Positions 1 to 4,538 of a stretch of DNA of 5,366 nucleotides are shown here, piece by piece. Position 1 is the stretch's first letter. Every line of letters starts with the position of its first letter. Source of the DNA: Parasphingopyxis sp041746035 (GTDB taxonomy: Bacteria; Pseudomonadota; Alphaproteobacteria; Sphingomonadales; Sphingomonadaceae); assembly GCA_041746035.1 (NCBI GenBank), contig JBGTHW010000038.1:1-5366 (forward strand), in the 5' to 3' direction. Position numbers and translations under genes: made by a program. Under the pieces are notes generated by a model that did not search any database, was not told where the DNA came from, and saw only the letters and a program-made list of their open reading frames with translations.

Positions 1-364
1 TCGGAACGCCGGCGAAACTGTGATAGATTTCTTCCCCTGTTTCGGGGCGATAGGCGAAGTCGGGATGCGTCGTCGCCTCGTCGAGATTGAGGATGCGCCC
101 GCGTTCCGCGATCACCCCGATCAGGCCCTCGCCCATCGCCAGCTTCGTGACATGAACGGCATTCTGCTTCAGTCCGCGTGTCGCATAAAGCTCCAGCACC
201 CCTTCGCGCAAAAGATAAATCGAGCAGACTTCGCTATCCAGCGCCTCGCCGATAATCTCGACGACCCGGTTGAGCTTCGCCTGAGCATGATTGCGCGAGG
301 CCATCACATCGTGAAGGCCGGTCAAAATCTCGCGTGCGGAGGAAGTGGCGTCGGCGAAACTCAT
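1..364 (-). CDS. ptsP: Phosphoenolpyruvate-protein phosphotransferase PtsP (enzyme I Ntr), N-terminal part, cut by window edge
   Basis: Translating the minus strand from the ATG at 364 gives 121 codons open to the left edge. Residues from about 15 onward read as a GAF domain of the PtsP type. Key segments are EALDSEVCSIYLLR (residues 40-53), LYATRGLKQNAV (59-70), GEGLIGVIAERG (78-89) and NLDEATTHPDFAY (93-105), which parallel the start of E. coli PtsP as I remember it. In that family the GAF domain precedes the enzyme I body, which passes phosphate from phosphoenolpyruvate to NPr (PtsO) and then EIIA-Ntr (PtsN) in the cytoplasm. The catalytic histidine and PEP-binding domain lie outside the window. 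No Shine-Dalgarno-like sequence precedes the ATG. A GTG two codons upstream (370) is in frame just after a stop, so the start is bounded there. The aspartokinase gene lysC, a common alphaproteobacterial neighbour, is not upstream. Confidence 0.9.
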   Translation of the reverse strand, partial: MSFADATSSAREILTGLHDVMASRNHAQAKLNRVVEIIGEALDSEVCSIYLLREGVLELYATRGLKQNAVHVTKLAMGEGLIGVIAERGRILNLDEATTHPDFAYRPETGEEIYHSFAGVP

Positions 365-575
365 GGGCACGGGTTAGCAGGGGAGCCGTCGCGGCGCCAT
401 TGCGGAAAGGGTAATGGCGGGGAGGCTCGTTCGGTGTGAAATCGGGATGCGACACTATGCGAAGAATCCTTCTCCCGACTCCGTGCCGGCAGGCAATGAA
501 ACCGGGAAGAACCGTCCATTGGTTAGCCGCTTCAGCCGCTATTCAGCGCGGTCGCTCGACAGCCGCTCGCCAAAC

Positions 576-580
576 GGAGA
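576..580 (+). promoter_or_regulatory. Ribosome binding site that sets the start at 591
   Basis: GGAGA lies ten bases before the ATG at 591. The open frame continues upstream to an ATG at 414, but that extension has no comparable site and would bury the clear signal peptide that starts at 591. Confidence 0.7.
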
Positions 581-590
581 ACGTAAAATC

Positions 591-1211
591 ATGTCCAGGC
601 TCAAACACGCCCTTCCCGTCGCAGCTTTCTTGACGTCCCTCGCTACCCCCTTGATCGCCCAGCAAGCCGGGCCGGAACCCGCCATGCCGCGCGGCACCTA
701 TCTCATATATGCGCAGGAAGGCGGCGTCGTCTTTGTGTCCTATGAAGCCTCGCTTGCCGCCAGCAATATCTGGCCGATGGCTTTTTATTATTTTCGCGAG
801 GGCATTATCGCCGGATCGGCGCGGATGCGCGGGGCCGCAGATTGCACGCAAGGCATTGTGCGCGGGCGGCTGACCGATGCGACCGGCGAAGATGGTGCGG
901 CGCTGCCGATACCGGAAGGCGAGGCGGCCCCGACCTTTGCGTTCGACAGCGCCGGGAATGATGGCGATCGGGCGATCGTGTCCTTTGCCTGCGGGCGTGT
1001 GACAGAGCGTCTGGTCGAGGCCGAACGGCCCATCGATGGCAGCCCGGATCGCGTCGCCGACAGCTATCGCCGCCTGCTCGCGCTGGGCCTGTCCGACCGG
1101 CTTTCGCGCAGCCTCGCGATACGCAGCGTGGAAGAGGCGAACGGGCTGATCGAGACCGCCGTCCCCGAAACGCAGCGCGAGACGGTGCGCGCAATCCTCG
1201 GCGAAAGCTAG
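591..1211 (+). CDS. Small exported protein of unknown function
   Basis: A 206-residue product starts at the ATG preceded by GGAGA. It opens with a classic signal peptide: basic MSRLKH, a hydrophobic core at residues 8-22, and a likely cleavage after LIA at residue 23. The mature protein should therefore be periplasmic or secreted. Residues 36-95 are rich in beta-strand-like aromatic and hydrophobic residues (GTYLIYAQEGGVVFVSY, NIWPMAFYYFREG). Cys85 and Cys134 are the only cysteines and could form a disulfide. The C-terminal third (about 150-206) is predicted-looking helix with several Arg and Glu residues. I do not recognise the family. The W...DC layout faintly recalls small surface-adhesin-E-like proteins, but the match is too weak to name it. 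The stop codon shares CTAG with the stop of the convergent manA. The gene stands alone on its strand, with no co-directional neighbour close by. Confidence 0.8.
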   Translation: MSRLKHALPVAAFLTSLATPLIAQQAGPEPAMPRGTYLIYAQEGGVVFVSYEASLAASNIWPMAFYYFREGIIAGSARMRGAADCTQGIVRGRLTDATGEDGAALPIPEGEAAPTFAFDSAGNDGDRAIVSFACGRVTERLVEAERPIDGSPDRVADSYRRLLALGLSDRLSRSLAIRSVEEANGLIETAVPETQRETVRAILGES

Positions 1212-2080
1212 TTTTCCGGAAACAATTCCGAAGCCACTTCGCCGCCGGGATAGGCGACCAGCATATCGCCGCTAAAGCCCAGCTCGCACGGGCTATCCAG
1301 TGTCCAGACGGTGCCCGCGGCCATCGCCTTGCCATCCAGTACGCCGCTGCCTGCGAGCGGCACCAGCCATAGCGGCCTGCCGGAGACGGGCACAAGCTTC
1401 CCCGCCCGGTCGCCCCGCCATCTTTCGAGCACGAACTTGCGTCCCTCGGCCAGTATCGCGCGACCGGACGAGATTTCGCCAGATGCCGGGGGAGAAACCC
1501 AGGGTTCCGGTCGCGAAACCGCGATGCCATCTTCCAGATGCAAATCGCGCGGTCGGCCATAATCATAGAGACGGTAGGTGAGATCGGTATTCTGCTGGAC
1601 CTCGGCGAGCGTCACGCCCGCGCCGATCGCGTGCACCGTGCCAGCCGTCAGGTAGTAGACGTCGCCGGGAGCGACCGGCTTCCAGTCCAGCATCTCCTCG
1701 ATACTGCCATCCAGCGCAGCCATACGCAGTGTTTCCGGATCGATCGTGTCCTTCATACCCAGTCCGATGGTCGCGCCCGGCCCGGTATCGAGGATCACCC
1801 AGCATTCCTCCTTGCCGCATGCATGGCCGCGCGCCCGTGCCTGTTCGTCGTCGGGATGGACCTGCACGGACAGCTTCTCGCTGGTGAAGAGATATTTGAC
1901 GAGCAGCTCAGCGGGCGCATCGAGCGGGGGCTCGAACCATATCTCGCCGACAGGGTCGCCGCCCCCGGGCGCATCGGCAAAACCGAGACCGAGGCGATGG
2001 CAGCCCCATATCTTCTCGATGCGGCGGGTGGTTAGCTGTGTCGCGGTCATGATCTTGCTCTTGCTCTTGCTGCGGGTCAT
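1208..2080 (-). CDS. manA: Mannose-6-phosphate isomerase, class I (short bacterial type)
   Basis: This cytoplasmic zinc enzyme interconverts fructose-6-phosphate and mannose-6-phosphate, the entry to GDP-mannose for surface polysaccharides. The 290-residue product matches the short type I family. It has a TRRIEKIWG opening (residues 18-26), GEIWFE (45-50), and SVQVHPDDEQA (71-81) with zinc ligands Gln73 and His75. The third ligand is probably Glu92 in KEECW, and His150 in LTAGTVHAIGAG is the fourth. TYRLYDYGR (168-176) supplies the active-site arginine region. The C-terminal cupin-like half (about 205-287) includes VPLAGSG and ends in ELFPEN. The start is uncertain. The ATG at 2080 has an AGGGG-like site four bases upstream but adds MTRSKSKSKI, encoded by a hexamer repeat. 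The ATG at 2050 begins close to where family similarity starts but has only a weak AAGAG. The gene is divergent from the extensin-like gene and convergent with the exported-protein gene. Confidence 0.93.
   Translation of the reverse strand: MTRSKSKSKIMTATQLTTRRIEKIWGCHRLGLGFADAPGGGDPVGEIWFEPPLDAPAELLVKYLFTSEKLSVQVHPDDEQARARGHACGKEECWVILDTGPGATIGLGMKDTIDPETLRMAALDGSIEEMLDWKPVAPGDVYYLTAGTVHAIGAGVTLAEVQQNTDLTYRLYDYGRPRDLHLEDGIAVSRPEPWVSPPASGEISSGRAILAEGRKFVLERWRGDRAGKLVPVSGRPLWLVPLAGSGVLDGKAMAAGTVWTLDSPCELGFSGDMLVAYPGGEVASELFPEN
2053..2070. repeat. Perfect hexamer tandem repeat, TCTTGC x3
   Basis: Three uninterrupted copies of TCTTGC lie between the two candidate start codons of manA. Read on the minus strand they are AGC-AAG codons, giving Ser-Lys-Ser-Lys-Ser-Lys. 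If manA starts at 2050 the repeat is in its leader; if it starts at 2080 it encodes the N-terminal tail. Gain or loss of a unit would keep the reading frame. Confidence 0.85.
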
Positions 2081-2119
2081 TCATCCCCTATGCAAGCGCA
2101 AAGGTAAAGAGACAGGATC

Positions 2120-2851
2120 ATGCGGGCGCTCCGGGCTTTCAAGACTCTCCTGTTTTTGCTGTTGCTCGCTGCGGCGGGTCTGCTGCTTTATGCCTATATG
2201 CGGGACAATCCGCAGGATATGCCATGGACCGCGCTCGATCTGGGGGATCCCATCGGTGTTTTTACGGGGCGCAAGCTCGCCGGATTGACCGAAGCTGGCG
2301 AACGGTGCCGGGGGCTGCTCGACAAGGCCGGGATCGCCTATGAGGCACGGTCGCCGGTCGAAAACGGCCCCCATTGCAGCGTTCCGGACGGCATCCGTTT
2401 CGACACCGGCGAAGGGCCGCAAGACATAGGCTATAGTCCGGCATCGCTCTCGATAAGTTGTCCGGTCGCCGCTGCCCTTGCCCTCTGGGAATGGAATATC
2501 GTCCAGCCTGCGGCGCTCGATCTGTTCGGCCAGGACGTCGCCCGGATCGAACATTTCGGCAGCTATGGCTGCCGCCGTATCGGCGGAGGAACAACCGGTG
2601 ACTGGTCCGAACATGCGACAGCCGATGCCATCGACATTGCCGCATTCGTGCTGGAGGATGGCACACGCATTTCGTTGGTCCGGGACTGGCAGGGAGCGGG
2701 CGCGAAACCCGTGTTCCTGCGCCGCGTAAGGGATGGCGCATGCGATCTCTTCTCGACCGTGTTATCGCCCGATTATAACGCCGCCCACGCCGATCATTTT
2801 CATTTCGATCAGGCGGAGCGCGGCGCATATGGCTGGCGGGGCTGCCGATAG
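2120..2851 (+). CDS. Extensin-like family protein, membrane-anchored, LAS-type metal-site layout
   Basis: The 243-residue product begins with a single hydrophobic segment (residues 10-26) after basic MRALRAFK, so it is probably an N-terminally anchored periplasmic protein. The rest matches the bacterial extensin-like C-terminal family: CPVAAALALWEWNIVQPAA (114-132), HFGSYGCRRIGG (145-156), SEHATADAIDIAAF (163-176) and LSPDYNAAHADHFHFD (215-230). His165 and Asp172, seven residues apart, together with His226/His228 mimic the zinc ligands of LAS-fold enzymes such as MepA and VanX. A role in peptidoglycan cleavage or remodelling is therefore plausible but not shown by sequence alone. Six cysteines (63, 86, 114, 151, 208, 242) suggest disulfides in the periplasm. 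AAGAG lies eight bases before the ATG, with an AGGA closer in. Only 39 bases separate this start from the upstream manA candidate start, so the promoters must be compact or overlap manA. The downstream gene is convergent after 29 bases. Confidence 0.92.
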   Translation: MRALRAFKTLLFLLLLAAAGLLLYAYMRDNPQDMPWTALDLGDPIGVFTGRKLAGLTEAGERCRGLLDKAGIAYEARSPVENGPHCSVPDGIRFDTGEGPQDIGYSPASLSISCPVAAALALWEWNIVQPAALDLFGQDVARIEHFGSYGCRRIGGGTTGDWSEHATADAIDIAAFVLEDGTRISLVRDWQGAGAKPVFLRRVRDGACDLFSTVLSPDYNAAHADHFHFDQAERGAYGWRGCR

Positions 2852-2880
2852 GCCGCCGCCAAACATGGTACGGTCGGACC

Positions 2881-3330
2881 CTAGCTTTGGCCTACCTGGC
2901 CTTCTTCCAGAACCTCCAACTCCCCGCCGCGGCCCAGAAACATGTGATAGCCCGGATACTCATCGAGATTCTGGCGGCTATTGGCCAGAGCTTCCGAGCG
3001 CGTCGCGCCGAAGCCGAAACCGATCAGTTGAAACACTTCGCCATTGAGCGCCTGGGCGGCACGAACCACAACATAATGGCCCATGCCATCATAACCACGG
3101 CAGCGAATCCGCTGATTCTCGCGATAGTTGGATCTGAAATTGCGCTCCGCTTCCTGGCGCAGCGCATTGCGGCCAATCGCCGCCTGGCCCGACTGCGCGA
3201 TGGTATAAGCACTGAAATCGGTCAGGCCTTCGCGATTTTCGGTGGACCCCATGCAAACCGCGACGCCGCCGGCCATGGCCGGAGCTGTCATCAGAGCCGC
3301 GAAGCCCGCTACTAACAGATATTTCGTCAT
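2881..3330 (-). CDS. Small exported protein of unknown function with two cysteines
   Basis: Starting at the ATG at 3330 gives 149 residues. GAGGA lies eight bases upstream, which favours this start over ATGs at 3339 (no spacing) and 3348 (no ribosome site). Residues 1-20 form a signal peptide, MTKYLLVAGF followed by AALMTAPAMA, with cleavage expected after AMA. The mature protein of about 129 residues carries Cys26 and Cys77, a possible disulfide. A helical, Arg/Glu-rich middle (about 50-75) is followed by a beta-like stretch GHYVVVRAAQ (84-93) and FGFGATRSEALANSRQNL (105-122). The repeated small-residue helix near the C-terminus loosely recalls DUF4189-type secreted proteins, but I would not assign it. 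Its stop codon sits 29 bases from the stop of the convergent extensin-like gene. It lies 68 bases downstream of the next minus-strand gene, so it could be co-transcribed with it or have its own promoter. Confidence 0.82.
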   Translation of the reverse strand: MTKYLLVAGFAALMTAPAMAGGVAVCMGSTENREGLTDFSAYTIAQSGQAAIGRNALRQEAERNFRSNYRENQRIRCRGYDGMGHYVVVRAAQALNGEVFQLIGFGFGATRSEALANSRQNLDEYPGYHMFLGRGGELEVLEEGQVGQS

Positions 3331-3338
3331 TGCTGTCA

Positions 3339-3343
3339 TCCTC
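3339..3343 (-). promoter_or_regulatory. Ribosome binding site that sets the start at 3330
   Basis: The minus strand reads GAGGA eight bases before the ATG at 3330. This spacing is good for that ATG and unusable for the two other in-frame ATGs upstream. Confidence 0.65.
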
Positions 3344-3398
3344 GCCATTCAACCGGAGACAGCGTGTACACCAAAATGACCGAAAATCCAATCGAAAA

Positions 3399-3950
3399 TC
3401 AGTTGGGCAGTGCGGTGTCCGGCACCTTCTCGACCCAATCGGGATAGAAAGTCGGGCTGCGGTTGGACCAGCCCGGCGCCGTGGCCGCCGCCTCGCTGAT
3501 CGACTGTAACAGATCCTTGCGGCGATCCGGGTGAATATGCGGAAGCGAGGCCGCCGCGCAGAAAGCACCCGGCAGCCAGGGCCGCACATAAGGGCCGAGC
3601 AAGCGTTCATAGAGGAACCGATAGGCTGCGAACTCGCGGAGTCTGTCCTGGCCGAGATCGAACGCCGAAATAGTGACGAGAGGCGCAAAAAACGGCTCGA
3701 CACTGTCGAGGCCGCTATCGTCGGGAATCTGGTCGCGAATGGTATCGAGACGGCGATAGATACGCTGTTGCGCCTTGATGCTGGCGGCTTCGACGATGTC
3801 GCGCGACCAGCGCGCAATCGCGTCGCTGCGTTCCAGGCCGATATCCAGGGAGCGCCGGACATAGCGTTGAGTTGCCGAAGAAAATCCGGAAAATTCCTTC
3901 ATTTCGGCGAGCACGATCGCGCCGCTTTTGGATGCCTTTGCCTTGGTCAT
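3399..3950 (-). CDS. Conserved-looking hypothetical protein, probably cytoplasmic
   Basis: From the ATG at 3950 the product is 183 residues with no signal peptide or membrane segment. Residues 1-10 (MTKAKASKSG) are a basic tail. Residues 13-75 look strongly helical and amphipathic (for example QRYVRRSLDIGLERSD and QQRIYRRLDTIRDQI), somewhat phasin-like in character but without a motif I can name. Residues 84-130 are more globular (EPFFAPLVTISAFDLG, AAYRFLYERLLGPYVRPW), followed by HIHPDRRKDLLQSISEA and an extended Pro-rich tail ending in TALPN. I do not recognise the family. The start is unsettled. ATG 3989 is in frame and adds 13 residues, with AGG nine bases upstream. ATG 3950 is directly preceded by a perfect hairpin holding a G-run. 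The added residues use GTT, CCA, GGG and GGT codons that are less typical of the window, which leans me to 3950. Confidence 0.72.
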   Translation of the reverse strand: MTKAKASKSGAIVLAEMKEFSGFSSATQRYVRRSLDIGLERSDAIARWSRDIVEAASIKAQQRIYRRLDTIRDQIPDDSGLDSVEPFFAPLVTISAFDLGQDRLREFAAYRFLYERLLGPYVRPWLPGAFCAAASLPHIHPDRRKDLLQSISEAAATAPGWSNRSPTFYPDWVEKVPDTALPN

Positions 3951-3966
3951 CGAACCCCCCGGTTCG
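3951..3966 (-). promoter_or_regulatory. Perfect 6-bp hairpin with GGGG loop directly before a start codon
   Basis: On the minus strand the sequence reads CGAACC-GGGG-GGTTCG and is followed at once by the ATG at 3950. The stem is six perfect pairs with a four-base loop. If translation starts at 3950, the only ribosome-site-like purines are in the loop and descending stem, so the structure would affect initiation. If translation starts at 3989, the hairpin is simply coding sequence for NEPGGS. Its regulatory role is inference. Confidence 0.4.
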
Positions 3967-4120
3967 TTGTTGATCCATGGGCGAACCATCGCACGCTACC
4001 TATTGACAAAGCGTTAACCTTGACCCGCCCGCCGGTTCATGAATCACCAAAATTGCGGCGGATCAAGCGTTTTACGCAATAAAATGGGGATCGAATGCAA
4101 AGCGTTGCAAGAAAACAATA

Positions 4121-4143
4121 GTGCCGGAGTGCCGGAGTGCCGG
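4121..4143. repeat. Eight-base tandem repeat, GTGCCGGA, 2.9 copies
   Basis: GTGCCGGA occurs at 4121-4128 and 4129-4136, then GTGCCGG at 4137-4143, with no mismatch. It abuts the stop codon of the acidic-protein gene (TAA read on the minus strand at 4146-4144), so it lies in that gene's 3' untranslated region. Confidence 0.9.
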
Positions 4144-4380
4144 TTATTCTTCTTCTTCATCGCCCCTATAGCCCGACGATGGCACCGGCTGATCGTGGCC
4201 GGGCTGCGTATTGGCGGGCGGATCGGAGGCCGGGAAGGTTTCCTTGAGACCCTGGCTAAGCTCCTCGTCTTCGGACATTTCGCCGTCATCCTCTTTATCG
4301 TCCTTGTCGGGATCGGGCGGGGCGACCGACATTTTTTCCATCGCCTTTTCGCCGACAATCTGTTCGTCCTTGTCCGTCAT
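4144..4380 (-). CDS. Small highly acidic protein with FPASDPP motif
   Basis: The 78-residue product has 25 Asp/Glu against 7 Lys/Arg and ends in four glutamates. It has no signal peptide or membrane segment and looks largely disordered. The one motif-like segment is LKETFPASDPPANTQPG (residues 45-61). I recall similar FPASDPP cores in short uncharacterised proteins from many Proteobacteria, with no established function. Two adjacent ATGs exist at 4383 and 4380. The strong GGAGGT site is two bases from the first and five from the second, so I place the start at 4380. An EcfG-like promoter lies just upstream, which would fit a stress-induced protein, but that is inference. The gene is divergent from the sensor kinase gene and lies 193 bases upstream of the next minus-strand gene (start at 3950). 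Confidence that it is a real gene is good because of the ribosome site and motif. Confidence 0.8.
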   Translation of the reverse strand: MTDKDEQIVGEKAMEKMSVAPPDPDKDDKEDDGEMSEDEELSQGLKETFPASDPPANTQPGHDQPVPSSGYRGDEEEE

Positions 4381-4385
4381 CATGT

Positions 4386-4391
4386 ACCTCC
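4386..4391 (-). promoter_or_regulatory. Strong ribosome binding site GGAGGT choosing between adjacent ATGs
   Basis: The minus strand reads GGAGGT-AC-ATG-ATG. This is the best Shine-Dalgarno match I found in the window. Its spacing (two versus five bases) favours the second ATG at 4380. Confidence 0.75.
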
Positions 4392-4399
4392 AATAGCTA

Positions 4400-4425
4400 A
4401 ACAGACCGGGGGTAGAGTTCGTTCC
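4400..4425 (-). promoter_or_regulatory. Putative EcfG-type (general stress response) promoter
   Basis: On the minus strand GGAAC (4425-4421) is followed by a 17-base spacer and TGTT (4403-4400). The alphaproteobacterial EcfG promoter consensus, as I know it, is GGAAC, 16-17 bases, CGTT. The -35 is therefore exact, the spacing fits, and the -10 matches three of four. A transcript starting six to eight bases further on would include the GGAGGT ribosome site with a very short leader. This is a pattern match only. Confidence 0.5.
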
Positions 4426-4538
4426 CGAACGCCACGGAAAACCCGCGAACTTCCAAAACTATCGATAAACCGGCCACGCGCTTCGACTGGTGCTGGGGTG
4501 CCGCGAGACGCGTTCGTCATTCTGGGCTAGAAGGTGCC

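Noticed and set aside
414..590. N-terminal extension of the exported protein from an upstream ATG
   Set aside because: It lacks a ribosome site, is basic and low in recognisable pattern, and would place the signal peptide 59 residues inside the protein.
805..1566. Long minus-strand open frame of 253 codons
   Set aside because: It runs antisense to the exported-protein gene and out of frame through manA. The product is Arg/Ser/Pro-rich without motifs, as expected of a shadow in GC-rich DNA.
1538..2035. Plus-strand open frame of 165 codons
   Set aside because: It lies wholly antisense to manA, whose zinc-site motifs are intact.
2067..2094. Possible -35/-10 pair (TTGCTG, 16 bases, TATGCA) for the extensin-like gene
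   Set aside because: Each hexamer matches the housekeeping consensus at about half of its positions and one overlaps the manA start, so it is not distinguishable from chance.
2852..2880. Terminator between the convergent genes ending at 2851 and 2881
   Set aside because: The 29 bases hold only short GGTC/GACC complementarity without room for a loop and no T-run.
3364..3371. Eight-base palindrome GTGTACAC between two minus-strand genes
   Set aside because: It does not extend beyond eight bases and resembles no operator I can name; chance is likely.
3089..3862. Minus-strand open frame of 257 codons spanning two genes
   Set aside because: It overlaps both the 2881-3330 and 3399-3950 genes in another frame, is Arg/Ser-rich, and would destroy a clear signal-peptide gene with a good ribosome site.
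4003..4031. TTGACA on the plus strand as a -35 element
   Set aside because: No -10-like hexamer follows at 16-18 bases and no plus-strand gene starts downstream before 4539.
4052..4080. Inverted repeat ATTGCG/CGCAAT followed on the minus strand by a short T-run, as a terminator of the acidic gene
   Set aside because: The stem is six pairs with a 17-base loop and only about three extra Ts, too weak to call.
4039..4530. Plus-strand open frame with hydrophobic segments
   Set aside because: The hydrophobic run (FFFFIAPIA and similar) is the antisense of the acidic protein's GAA/GAC codons, not a real membrane protein.
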